Assembly: GCA_046348545.1 (NCBI GenBank)
Contig: JAXMEB010000004.1
Span: forward strand, 124,001-188,000
Source of the DNA: JAXMEB01 sp046348545
GTDB taxonomy: Bacteria; Pseudomonadota; Gammaproteobacteria; Berkiellales; Berkiellaceae
Length of the DNA: 64,000 bases
Reading direction: 5' to 3'
Shown: in pieces, positions 43,816 through 52,785 of the stretch
Layout: each line of letters starts with the position of its first letter
Numbering within the stretch: the stretch's first letter is position 1
Notes under the pieces: model-generated
The model's database searches: none
Seen by the model: only the letters and a program-made list of their open reading frames with translations
What the model was told of the DNA's origin: nothing
Made by a program: the position numbers and the translations under genes

Positions 43816-44359
43816 TCGGGAAAGCGGTTGTTTATCCGAGATCCCTTTTATTTTATCCCCCAATCATGATGTGCGCCCTGAGAATGTTCGAATTGATTTG
43901 CTCGTGATCCATGGTATCAGTTTGCCGCCGAGTGATTTTGGCAATCCAAGCTATATTGTTGACTTTTTCACTAATCGTTTAGATCGGACTATCCACCCTT
44001 ATTTTGAGTCACTTCAAGGTGTCCGTGTGTCTGCGCATTTAGTCATCTTTAGGAATGGTGATCTGATTCAATTCGTTCCTTTTACGCAGCGGGCTTGGCA
44101 TGCAGGTGTGTCGCATTTTCAAGGTCGAAGCGCGTGTAATGACTTTTCAATTGGGATTGAGCTACAGGGTACGGACGATATTCCCTACACAGCAGCACAA
44201 TATCAAGCTCTCGTAAGCGTCACTAAAGCAATTCAACAAGCATATCCATCTATTACCTCGGATCGAATTGTTGGTCACAGTGACATTGCGCCAGGGCGTA
44301 AGACTGATCCAGGTGATAGCTTTGATTGGCGAAGATTTTTAGCTGAACTTGAGCCATAG
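43805..44359 (+). CDS. ampD: 1,6-anhydro-N-acetylmuramyl-L-alanine amidase AmpD
   Basis: About 184 residues, a zinc amidase of the N-acetylmuramoyl-L-alanine amidase fold that cleaves 1,6-anhydroMurNAc-peptides in the cytoplasm during cell-wall recycling. Zinc ligands are the His of LLVIHGISLPP and the late HSD/DPG pair in GHSDIAPGRKTDPG; RAWHAGVSHFQGR and CNDFSIGIELQG are typical. I use ATG 43805, which gives the normal AmpD length; the upstream 43769 start adds 12 residues inside the previous gene. The upstream gene ends at 43815, so the two overlap. Confidence 0.92.
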   Translation: MGLDRESGCLSEIPFILSPNHDVRPENVRIDLLVIHGISLPPSDFGNPSYIVDFFTNRLDRTIHPYFESLQGVRVSAHLVIFRNGDLIQFVPFTQRAWHAGVSHFQGRSACNDFSIGIELQGTDDIPYTAAQYQALVSVTKAIQQAYPSITSDRIVGHSDIAPGRKTDPGDSFDWRRFLAELEP

Positions 44360-44377
44360 ATTTGAGCTTGGAACCCA

Positions 44378-44427
44378 CCTGAAAAATCATCTGTTGTGGG
44401 TATATACCCTTCACAGCTGAATTTTCG
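44378..44427. repeat. Two inverted-end element ends joined back to back
   Basis: A left-end sequence on the minus strand (CTGAAAAATCATCTGTTGTG to GGGTATA) meets a right-end sequence (TATACCCTTCACAGCTGAAT), sharing one TA at 44403-44404; both interiors are missing. The join forms a near-perfect palindrome and lies between convergent ampD and the ankyrin gene, where it can act as a bidirectional hairpin. The last codons and TGA stop of the minus-strand gene lie inside it. Confidence 0.7.
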
Positions 44428-46165
44428 AACACCTGTCAGATTCATTATTTTCATTTGATATAATAGCTTCATCATTTTTGATTGATTGAGGCAGTACTGT
44501 CTGAGTATTCATATTATACTGAGGCACTAATACTGAGCTATGCGCTAATCGACTTTCTTCAATTAAATTTTGTCTATTTTCAAGCAACGCTATAATCTTT
44601 TCACGCTTCAGAAAAATCGCGAGTTCGTAAGGGGTAAATGTGAACACGGTTCCTTCTGGCATAATCGTGTAGGTTGCTTTTAGATTCAAATCAATATTTT
44701 TTTTCAGCAAAAGCTCAACGGCACTTAAAAGATTAAGATTAATCGCGCCGTGGAGTAATGTTTCGTCCTGATGTCCAGTTATGTAGGGGATGCAGTGTAG
44801 ATTTTCTGAATGAGAATTCATAATAAACCTCAGGAAATCACTAAATTTTGATTCCATCAGCTCAATGGGGGTCGATTTAATGGAAGGTAATTTTTCAGAT
44901 TCATTGAATGTTTCGCAGAAAAAATAGTCGTTTTGATCAAAATACTGCAATTTGTTTGCAATCAAGGTGAATTCTTTTTTGGAGTTGTTGTAATAATATA
45001 TTTCACCATCTTTAGCGGTTTTGGAATGGTAGTTTCGAAAAGAGCAGAAATTAATTTTAAAGATGAAAGCCGATTCAGTCGAAATATTATTTTGATACCA
45101 GGTATCAAAGAGATTCTTATCTCCAAGAAAAGACGTGACAAACGTGACTCCGCCAGATGATGATAGAGTTGATTTTGCCGAGTCACCAATTCTTTGGTTG
45201 ACATCCGTGAATTGTAAATGTGCAGAAAATTGCCCCCAATTAAATGGGTTTAGGTGTGAGAAGATATTGATGTCGCATCCTGAGTCATAGATGCCACCAT
45301 ATGATTTATAGGAGTGTTTTTGAACCCCAAGCGTGTAATTCGTGTTACAAAGTAGCCCCATCTCTAGCTTAAATGAATTAAATACACCAATGTTGCCAAT
45401 TTGTATTTTTTGGATCCACGCCTGAAATAGTTTAATGGTAAGGGGCAGCCCTTTTTCAGGGGAGTACATTAAGTAAAAGTCGTGTGGCGAACATCCACCA
45501 TATACAACGGCAGTACTAACTTTTTCGTGTTTACTTAGTTTAACAGTGCAGTACTGATTTTCATTTTCTTTTTGAGCTGGAAACACGTTCGTATCCATGA
45601 TATATCCAGGTCGTGATACTAATAAAAACAAAGAAAAACCATCTTTTGCTGTAACATGGCTCCGGATAGAATCAGTTTCACGAATATTCTCAATGTATTT
45701 TAAAAGTTGATTGGCAGATTCTCGAATCGAAGCATTATCTTCAATATGTTCTAAACTCAGATGGTCCTCTATTGATTCAACCTCAATTTTTGCCTCATAC
45801 TGTTGAAAGATCTTTTTATAATATTCTGTGTGTTTAGATAAGCACCAAAAAGTAATTGGATACGTTTGACCGTCAAAATCTTTTTGTATGTTTAACTGTT
45901 TTGACATAGCGATAGGTCCAGCAATATCATGATATTTGAACCGTTTGTTGTTTATCGAAGGTGGGCCAACCCATAAGTAATTGATCGATAATGATTCATC
46001 TTCATTGTTGACTGGAGCTGTCATTTCGATTAATTTTTTCTTAGAGATCGAGGGAGTGAGCCATGTAATGACTTTCTTTGCTCCTTCTGAGAGGTATGAT
46101 TTAAGAGAGCTTTCGTCAAGTTCTTCATGAGAGCGTTTTCCAAGCATTCTTAATATTCCAGGCAA
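44411..46165 (-). CDS. Ankyrin protein with glycosyltransferase-like N-terminal part
   Basis: A 584-residue protein with no signal peptide. The first 300 residues resemble GT-A toxin-type glycosyltransferases: LSINYLWVGPP near 58, PGYIMDTNVFPAQ near 185 (where related enzymes have a D-x-D) and SYGGIYDSGCDINIF near 275. The match is partial and the second acidic residue of the D-x-D is Asn. Residues about 470-540 hold one or two ankyrin units (DETLLHGAINLNLLSAVELLLKK and FTPYELAIFLKREKIIALLENR). Ankyrin and GT-like parts in one protein suggest a host-directed effector; no secretion signal proves this. The C-terminal KIQL and stop come from a repeat element. Confidence 0.55.
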   Translation of the reverse strand: MPGILRMLGKRSHEELDESSLKSYLSEGAKKVITWLTPSISKKKLIEMTAPVNNEDESLSINYLWVGPPSINNKRFKYHDIAGPIAMSKQLNIQKDFDGQTYPITFWCLSKHTEYYKKIFQQYEAKIEVESIEDHLSLEHIEDNASIRESANQLLKYIENIRETDSIRSHVTAKDGFSLFLLVSRPGYIMDTNVFPAQKENENQYCTVKLSKHEKVSTAVVYGGCSPHDFYLMYSPEKGLPLTIKLFQAWIQKIQIGNIGVFNSFKLEMGLLCNTNYTLGVQKHSYKSYGGIYDSGCDINIFSHLNPFNWGQFSAHLQFTDVNQRIGDSAKSTLSSSGGVTFVTSFLGDKNLFDTWYQNNISTESAFIFKINFCSFRNYHSKTAKDGEIYYYNNSKKEFTLIANKLQYFDQNDYFFCETFNESEKLPSIKSTPIELMESKFSDFLRFIMNSHSENLHCIPYITGHQDETLLHGAINLNLLSAVELLLKKNIDLNLKATYTIMPEGTVFTFTPYELAIFLKREKIIALLENRQNLIEESRLAHSSVLVPQYNMNTQTVLPQSIKNDEAIISNENNESDRCSKIQL

Positions 46166-46318
46166 ATTGAAGATTGTATATCTTCGGGTTTGATTTGCAA
46201 TTTGAATTGGATAAGAGCCTCATTTACCGCGATGAGTGGTCAGATTTAGGGTCGATATCTGCGGTGAAACTAAGTTGCCCAAAAAACTAATTAACTAACA
46301 TATTTTTGTAACATCCCC

Positions 46319-46348
46319 TTAAGACCGATGTAGTTAACATGCTATACT
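46319..46348 (+). promoter_or_regulatory. Probable sigma-70 promoter of aceE
   Basis: TATACT at 46343-46348 fits a -10 box, and TTAAGA at 46319-46324 is a weak -35 with 18 bases between them. The 5' leader to the aceE ATG would be about 40 bases. No PdhR-type operator was clearly found. Confidence 0.45.
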
Positions 46349-46393
46349 ACGCCGATTAAATTCTATTCTCGGCCAAAGAAGGTTTTTAAGCGT

Positions 46394-49057
46394 ATGACCG
46401 AACAAGGCGTAGCAGATATCGATCCCATAGAAACTCAAGAATGGTTGGAAGCCCTTGAATCCGTTGCAAAATATGAGGGAGCAGAACGAGCAGGTTATTT
46501 GTTAGATGCCTTATTTAGATATGCCAGCCAGCAAAAGCTAACATCTCGCTATAAAGGCACGACACCCTATTGCAACACCTTGCTGCCTCAAGAAGAGCCT
46601 CAGATACCCGCTGATATGGAATTGGAAGATCGAATCCGTGTCATCATTCGTTGGAATGCCATGGCGATGGTTGTTCGTGCCCAAGAAGTGGATAGTAGTT
46701 TGGGGGGCCATATTGGCACCTTTGCATCTTCTGCGGTGCTATATGATGTTGGTTTCAATCATTTTTGGCGCAGTGTTGATCATCCTTCCGGGGGTGATTT
46801 AGTTTACATCCAGGGACATGCTTCTCCCGGGATTTATGCCCGCTCCTTTTTAACGGGCGAAATCACCGAAGATCAGTTAATCCATTTTAGAAGGGAAGTC
46901 GATAAAAAGGGACTCTCTTCTTATCCGCACCCTTGGCTTATGCCGCATTATTGGCAATTTCCAACGGTCTCAATGGGGTTAGGGCCGATGCAAGCCGTTT
47001 ATGCGGCTCGTTTTATGAAATATTTGGAGGCCAGGGGATTAAAGCCAGCAGCAGATCGAAAAATTTGGTGTTTTTGTGGTGATGGAGAAATGGATGAGCC
47101 TGAGTCAACCGCTGCCATATCGCTCGCATCTCGTGAGAAGTTAGATAACCTTATTTTTGTGATTAACTGTAACCTTCAGCGTTTGGATGGTCCGGTACGC
47201 GGGAATGGTAAAATTATTCAGGAATTAGAGGCGCTATTCAGAGGCGCAGGTTGGTATGTCATCAAAACCATTTGGGGTGGTCTCTGGGATCCGCTTTTTG
47301 CTAAAGATAAAAAGGGTATCATGCAGAAACGGATGGATGAAGCCGTTGATGGTGACTATCAAAATTATAAAGCGAAGGGTGGCGCGTATACCCGGGAACA
47401 TTTTTTCGGAAAATATCCTGAACTAAAAGAAATGGTTGCCCATCTTTCTGATGATGATATTTGGCGTTTAAATCGCGGTGGTCATGATGCTCAAAAGATT
47501 TATGCAGCTTATCGAACCGCTGTTGAACACAGAGAGCAACCTGTTGTGATTTTAGCTAAAACGGTCAAAGGTTATGGATTAGGGGCTGCTGGAGAAGCTA
47601 AGAATACAGCCCATAATACGAAGAAATTGAGCGAAAAAGATTTATTTGCATTTCGGGATCGATTCAATATTCCCATTCCAGATCAAGATGTGCCAAAAGT
47701 ACCTTTCTATAAGCCGAGCCCCGATAGTCCTGAAGTTAAATATTTGCAGGAAAGACGGAATGCCCTAGGTGGTTCTTTTCCGAAACGACGTCTAGAATGT
47801 GACGAGCAGTTAACGATCCCGGGCTTGGAACAGTTTGCGGCACAGCTAGAAAGCTCGGGTGATCGAGAGCTATCCACTACGATGGCTTTTGTTCGCATAC
47901 TTTCTAGCCTGGTTAAAGATAAAAATATTGGTAAACGGATTGTACCGATTGTGCCGGATGAAGCTCGAACTTTTGGGATGGAAGGTTTATTTAGACAAAT
48001 TGGCATTTATTCGATGGTGGGGCAACAATATGTGCCTGAAGATGCTGATCAGGTGATGTTTTACAAAGAATCGGAAAATGGTCAAATCCTAGAGGAAGGG
48101 ATCAACGAAGCGGGGTCATTTTGCTCTTGGATTGCTGCGGCAACCAGTTATAGTACGCACAACCTTGCCATGATTCCATTTTATATTTATTACTCCATGT
48201 TTGGCTTTCAGCGTATCGGTGATTTTGCATGGGCAGCCGGTGATATGCGTGCGAGAGGCTTTTTATTAGGTGGTACTTCAGGACGGACGACTTTAAATGG
48301 AGAAGGCTTGCAGCATCAAGATGGTCATAGTCACCTATTGGCGAGTACGATACCGAACTGTGTGAGCTACGATCCAACTTTTTCATATGAGCTGGCAGTG
48401 ATTATTCAATCTGGCTTACAGCGGATGGTTGCTGATAAAGAGGATGTATATTTTTACATTACGCTCATGAATGAAAATTATGCACATCCTGCGATGCCAA
48501 AGGGAGTTGAGGAAGGCATTCTTAAAGGTCTTTATCGTTTTAAATCTTCTACTGTGAAAGGTCAGCCGATTCAGTTGTTAGGCAGTGGATCAATTTTGAG
48601 AGAAGTCATTCAAGCTGCAAACCTACTTGAGGCAGAATTTGGAGTAGCAGCGGATGTATGGAGTGCCACCAGTTTCAATGAGCTCCGTCGTGATGGCTTA
48701 GCGGTCGATTATCATAACCAGATGCATCCTGATGAAAAGCTCAAGATAAGCTATATTGAAACAATGCTAAAGGATACGGAAGGTCCTATCTTAGCGGCAA
48801 CGGACTATATGCGTTTGCAAGCAGATCAGATCCGTCCTTGGATAAAGAACAAGCAGTATGTCGTTTTGGGCACAGATGGGTTTGGGCGCAGTGATACCCG
48901 TGAAAGACTGCGATCACATTTCGGTGTAGATCAATACCACATAGCTTATCAAGCTTTGGCTGCCTTAGTGGCTGAAGGGATGGACAAGAAAGTATTGGCA
49001 CGCTTTAAAGAAAAGTATCCAATTTCTGTTGAACAACCATTTTCTCTACAGGCTTAA
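46394..49057 (+). CDS. aceE: Pyruvate dehydrogenase E1 component
   Basis: An 887-residue homodimeric-type E1, the ThDP-dependent enzyme that decarboxylates pyruvate and passes the acetyl group to the lipoyl arm of AceF. The ThDP/Mg site is visible in CFCGDGEMDEPES with INCNLQRLDGPV downstream; SSLGGHIGTFASSAVLYDVGFNHFWR and HASPGIYARSF are highly typical. Length matches the family. It is the first gene of a three-gene operon with aceF (18 bases) and lpd (18 bases). Confidence 0.97.
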   Translation: MTEQGVADIDPIETQEWLEALESVAKYEGAERAGYLLDALFRYASQQKLTSRYKGTTPYCNTLLPQEEPQIPADMELEDRIRVIIRWNAMAMVVRAQEVDSSLGGHIGTFASSAVLYDVGFNHFWRSVDHPSGGDLVYIQGHASPGIYARSFLTGEITEDQLIHFRREVDKKGLSSYPHPWLMPHYWQFPTVSMGLGPMQAVYAARFMKYLEARGLKPAADRKIWCFCGDGEMDEPESTAAISLASREKLDNLIFVINCNLQRLDGPVRGNGKIIQELEALFRGAGWYVIKTIWGGLWDPLFAKDKKGIMQKRMDEAVDGDYQNYKAKGGAYTREHFFGKYPELKEMVAHLSDDDIWRLNRGGHDAQKIYAAYRTAVEHREQPVVILAKTVKGYGLGAAGEAKNTAHNTKKLSEKDLFAFRDRFNIPIPDQDVPKVPFYKPSPDSPEVKYLQERRNALGGSFPKRRLECDEQLTIPGLEQFAAQLESSGDRELSTTMAFVRILSSLVKDKNIGKRIVPIVPDEARTFGMEGLFRQIGIYSMVGQQYVPEDADQVMFYKESENGQILEEGINEAGSFCSWIAAATSYSTHNLAMIPFYIYYSMFGFQRIGDFAWAAGDMRARGFLLGGTSGRTTLNGEGLQHQDGHSHLLASTIPNCVSYDPTFSYELAVIIQSGLQRMVADKEDVYFYITLMNENYAHPAMPKGVEEGILKGLYRFKSSTVKGQPIQLLGSGSILREVIQAANLLEAEFGVAADVWSATSFNELRRDGLAVDYHNQMHPDEKLKISYIETMLKDTEGPILAATDYMRLQADQIRPWIKNKQYVVLGTDGFGRSDTRERLRSHFGVDQYHIAYQALAALVAEGMDKKVLARFKEKYPISVEQPFSLQA

Positions 49058-49075
49058 GCAAACGGGAGAAGACGC

Positions 49076-50374
49076 GTGACTGATATTAAACTGGTAACTG
49101 TCCCTGATATTGGGGATTTTTCGGCAGTAGATGTCATTGAGATTACAGTCTCTGTTGGTGATACCATCGCCAAAGATGACTCAATGGTGACCCTGGAAAC
49201 TGACAAAGCAACCATGGAAATTCCAGCACCATTTGGTGGCTTGGTGAAAGAGCTAAAAGTCAAAAAGGGTGATAAAGTTTCAAAGGGCAGTGAGATTTTA
49301 TTATTAGAAGTTTCGGAGGAGGGGGCCACAACGGTTGCAGAACAGATCCCTGATACGCCAGCTGCCGAGGCCCTGAGCCCTTCGCCTTCGGAACCTCCCG
49401 TCCACGTTCCTGAATTTCGAATGGAGATCTCGAACGGACCAGCAAACCACTCAAATTCAACTCCATTGAAAGACGTTCATGCCGGTCCTGCGACCAGACG
49501 TCTGGCTCGAGAACTAGGCGTTGATCTTTCGAAGATAAAGGGTCAGGGGCCCAAAGGTCGGATTCAGACCCCTGATTTAAAAGCGTATGTGAAACAGGCA
49601 ATGCTTCAAGGTGGTGGCGCAAGTCGTGACGCCGGATTTAATTTTCCCAAAATGCCTGAGATTGATTTTAGCCAATTTGGCGAAATTAAAGCTGAGCCCT
49701 TAAATCGAATTAAGAAAAAATCGGGCGCTTACTTGCATCGCAATTGGGTTAGCATTCCACATGTCACGCAATTTGATCAATCAGATGTCACTGATTTAGA
49801 AAAATTTCGGGTCGATAATAAATCTTCTGCTGAAGCGCTCGGGATTCGATTAACGCCATTAGCTTTTTTACTCAAAGCGATTGTCTGTGCCTTGAAAGCG
49901 TTTCCTCAATTTAATGCCTCTTTATCGTCCGATGGTGAAACATTAATTCTCAAAAACTATTATCACATTGGTGTGGCGGTCGATACGCCGCTTGGTTTGG
50001 TTGTGCCTGTGTTAAGAGATGTTGATAAAAAGGGAGTGTTTCAACTGGCACGTGAATTGGATGAGATCAGTGTGCGAGCAAGGGATGGTAAACTTTCTTC
50101 GCAAGATATGCAGGGTAGCTCATTCACTATTTCCAGCCTAGGTGGCATTGGTGGCACAGGATTTACGCCGATTATTAATGCGCCCGATGTCGCTATTTTA
50201 GGTGTTTCAAAAGCAGAAATTCGTCCGATCTATATCAATGGGGAATTTTTGCCTAGACGAATTTTACCATTTAGTCTTTCCTATGATCATCGGGTGATTG
50301 ATGGTGCAGAAGCGGCACGCTTTACATTGTTTTTCGCAAAGCAATTGCAAGATATCCGAAATATGTTGTTGTAA
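49076..50374 (+). CDS. aceF: Dihydrolipoamide acetyltransferase (PDH E2), one lipoyl domain
   Basis: A 432-residue E2. One lipoyl domain (about 3-80) with K44 in ETDKATMEIP carries the lipoate; then a Pro/Ser-rich linker, an E1/E3-binding domain (about 140-175; ATRRLARELGVDLSKIKGQG) and the catalytic domain (about 205-432) with H405 and D409 in SYDHRVIDG. It moves the acetyl group to CoA and forms the core of the PDH complex. Enterobacterial AceF has three lipoyl domains, so this is a short form. The start is GTG. Confidence 0.96.
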   Translation: MTDIKLVTVPDIGDFSAVDVIEITVSVGDTIAKDDSMVTLETDKATMEIPAPFGGLVKELKVKKGDKVSKGSEILLLEVSEEGATTVAEQIPDTPAAEALSPSPSEPPVHVPEFRMEISNGPANHSNSTPLKDVHAGPATRRLARELGVDLSKIKGQGPKGRIQTPDLKAYVKQAMLQGGGASRDAGFNFPKMPEIDFSQFGEIKAEPLNRIKKKSGAYLHRNWVSIPHVTQFDQSDVTDLEKFRVDNKSSAEALGIRLTPLAFLLKAIVCALKAFPQFNASLSSDGETLILKNYYHIGVAVDTPLGLVVPVLRDVDKKGVFQLARELDEISVRARDGKLSSQDMQGSSFTISSLGGIGGTGFTPIINAPDVAILGVSKAEIRPIYINGEFLPRRILPFSLSYDHRVIDGAEAARFTLFFAKQLQDIRNMLL

Positions 50375-50392
50375 AATAAGGTTTAATTAAGA

Positions 50393-51811
50393 ATGAGTAC
50401 ACAAACGATTAAAGCAAAAGTAGTTGTCTTAGGCAGTGGCCCTGGTGGGTACTCTGCTGCTTTTAGAGCGGCTGATTTATTAGGGGAGGGCATCGTATTA
50501 GTAGAGCGTTTTAATGAACTAGGCGGTGTCTGTTTAAATGTGGGTTGTATCCCTTCGAAAGCCTTGCTACATATTGCTGAAATTATTAACGAAGCTAAGG
50601 TACTTGGTTCACATGGAGTTGAATTTGGTACTCCTAAAATCGATTTAGATCAACTTCGTTCACACAAGGAAAAAGTGATTGGTCGTTTGACCTCGGGCCT
50701 AAAGCAAATGGCTAAAATGCGAAAAGTGCAAGTAGTTACGGGCACGGGTCAATTTACTGGTTCGCATACTATGACCGTTACCGGTCAAGAGACCGTTAAC
50801 ATTGAATTTGAACACGCGATTATTGCAGCAGGATCCAGACCGGTTGCATTACCGTTTTTACCAGATGACGATCGCGTATTCGACTCAACGGGTGCCTTAG
50901 AACTCAAAAATATTCCTGGCAGAATGCTCATCATCGGTGGAGGCATTATTGGGCTTGAGATGGCAACGGTTTATGCGGCTCTTGGGTCAAAGATAAATGT
51001 TGTCGAGTTAACTGATTTTATTTTACCTGGTGTCGATAAAGATATCGCAACTCGGCTTTACAAATTCGTCAAACCCCGTTACGAAAACATCTTACTCAAG
51101 ACTAAAGTGGTTGAAGTAGTTGCTAAGAGTGATGGCATTTATGTCACTTTCGAAGGTGATGGTGCGCCTAACGGTCCTCAGAAATTTGATGCGGTCCTTT
51201 CTTGTGTGGGACGCACGCCGAATGGCAAGTTGATTGCAGCTGAGCAAGCGGGCGTTCACGTCGATGAACGTGGTTTTATTCCGGCTGATAAACAACAGCG
51301 TACGAATGTCCCTCACATTTTCGCGATTGGTGATATCGCAGGTAACCCAATGCTAGCACATAAGGCCATTCCAGAAGGTCGATTGGCAGCAGAAGTGATT
51401 GCTGGCAAGAAACATTTCTTTGAATCGAAGTGTATTCCGAGTGTGGCTTATACTGACCCAGAAGTGGCTTGGGTCGGCTTGACTGAAACAGAAGCGAAAG
51501 CAAATCAAATGAATGTAGAGGTTGCAACCTTCCCTTGGGCTGCTTCTGGTCGTGCACTCAGCATGGGACGTGATGAGGGACTGACCAAGCTCATTTTTGA
51601 TAAAGAAACGCATCGTCTCCTGGGTGGTGGAATTGTGGGGAATCGAGCTGGTGATTTAATTGCTGAAGTCGCGTTAGCCATTGAGATGGGCTGTGAAGCC
51701 GAAGATTTATCACTGACCATTCACCCGCATCCAACCGTGTCTGAAACCATAGCCCTGGCTTGTGAGGTCTATGAAGGTACCGTCACTGACTTGCCAAATA
51801 CGAAAAAATAG
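50393..51811 (+). CDS. lpd: Dihydrolipoamide dehydrogenase (E3)
   Basis: A 472-residue FAD- and NAD-dependent disulfide reductase that re-oxidises lipoyl groups of PDH and probably other complexes. FAD-binding VVLGSGPGGYSAAFRAADL, the redox pair C47/C52 in GGVCLNVGCIPS, NAD-binding LIIGGGIIGLEMATVYAALG and the His-Glu active-site motif HPHPTVSE are all present. Typical length. It is the last gene of the operon; a GC-rich hairpin follows. Confidence 0.96.
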   Translation: MSTQTIKAKVVVLGSGPGGYSAAFRAADLLGEGIVLVERFNELGGVCLNVGCIPSKALLHIAEIINEAKVLGSHGVEFGTPKIDLDQLRSHKEKVIGRLTSGLKQMAKMRKVQVVTGTGQFTGSHTMTVTGQETVNIEFEHAIIAAGSRPVALPFLPDDDRVFDSTGALELKNIPGRMLIIGGGIIGLEMATVYAALGSKINVVELTDFILPGVDKDIATRLYKFVKPRYENILLKTKVVEVVAKSDGIYVTFEGDGAPNGPQKFDAVLSCVGRTPNGKLIAAEQAGVHVDERGFIPADKQQRTNVPHIFAIGDIAGNPMLAHKAIPEGRLAAEVIAGKKHFFESKCIPSVAYTDPEVAWVGLTETEAKANQMNVEVATFPWAASGRALSMGRDEGLTKLIFDKETHRLLGGGIVGNRAGDLIAEVALAIEMGCEAEDLSLTIHPHPTVSETIALACEVYEGTVTDLPNTKK

Positions 51812-51818
51812 ATTAGTA

Positions 51819-51841
51819 GGTGGCCTCAATATGGGGCCACC
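51819..51841 (+). terminator. Hairpin after lpd, possible terminator
   Basis: GGTGGCC at 51819-51825 pairs with GGCCACC at 51835-51841 around a 9-base loop just after the lpd stop. No T-run follows, so it may rather protect the mRNA end or slow transcription. Confidence 0.4.
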
Positions 51842-51912
51842 CACTCCAGCGTCTAAACAAAAAATAATTTTAGTTATATAATTTAATTAATGGATTATAT
51901 AAAGGATCAAGA

Positions 51913-52740
51913 ATGGATCCAGGTCATCAAAATGACAAGATCATTCAGGATAACGCTAATAGTAGTGCGATAACTGCTGTTCATAATATTGGTAATATTT
52001 TGAGTAGTACGACAGTTTGTGTTAACACTCTAAGACAATTAACTAGCAGCTTTACCATTGAAAATTACCTCAAAGCTATTGAAAAACTGCATGAACATCT
52101 GGGTAAATATCCATTAACTGAAGAAGAGACCCTTCTGTTGAATTATTTTAAATCCTTAGGTCAGTATTTTTTAGAATCCAAAAAAATTGCTTTTAAAGAA
52201 ATTGATCAGCTTGATAAGCATGTCGAACACATTAAACAGGTTGTTCAAGGACTTCAAAAGGTAAATCGTCAACAAGTTGTTGAATTGACAGATTTAAACA
52301 CATTGATAGATGATGCTTTGTGCATTAGTCGTACTGAGAGAAATGAGATCCGATTTGTAAAGGAATACAGTGAGTTACCACTGATTAAGCTCGACAAACA
52401 TCTTATGCTTCAGGTTCTGACGAATTTAATTTCAAACGCTGAAAATGCTTTGAAAGAGAGTACTGCTCCAGAAAAGATTTTAAGAGTAGCAACTGCGACG
52501 ATTGGAGATAAGATTACCATTGTAGTTGAAGACAATGGAGTTGGAATTTTAGTTGAAGATCTTCAACACCTCTTTAAGCAAGGTTTCACGACTCGAGAGC
52601 TCGGTCATGGCATCGGTCTTTATTTTGCTAGTCAGAGTATCGAACAGATGGGTGGGCGATTGGAGGTTCAAAGTGATGGCTTGAATAAAGGTTCTGTCTT
52701 TCAAATCAGTCTCCCACTGTCGCTCAAGTATAAAGCTTAA
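51913..52740 (+). CDS. Sensor histidine kinase, short cytoplasmic type
   Basis: A 275-residue protein with no membrane segment. The H-box candidate is AVHNIGNILSS (His near 24), a variant of the type found in kinases with HN-I-N; a helical dimer region follows. The HATPase domain covers about 150-270 with the N box LTNLISNAENAL, G1 VVEDNGVGI and G2 GHGIGLYFA, so ATP binding looks intact. It is the first of three two-component genes in a row. The input signal cannot be read from the sequence. Confidence 0.85.
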   Translation: MDPGHQNDKIIQDNANSSAITAVHNIGNILSSTTVCVNTLRQLTSSFTIENYLKAIEKLHEHLGKYPLTEEETLLLNYFKSLGQYFLESKKIAFKEIDQLDKHVEHIKQVVQGLQKVNRQQVVELTDLNTLIDDALCISRTERNEIRFVKEYSELPLIKLDKHLMLQVLTNLISNAENALKESTAPEKILRVATATIGDKITIVVEDNGVGILVEDLQHLFKQGFTTRELGHGIGLYFASQSIEQMGGRLEVQSDGLNKGSVFQISLPLSLKYKA

Positions 52741-52785
52741 TTTGTCGACATCATTCACGGATAGATTATTTTATTGAGGTCATCC

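Noticed and set aside
46166..46393. PdhR-type operator ahead of aceE
   Set aside because: No convincing GGT-x-x-x-ACC-like palindrome was found; only a plausible promoter was recorded.
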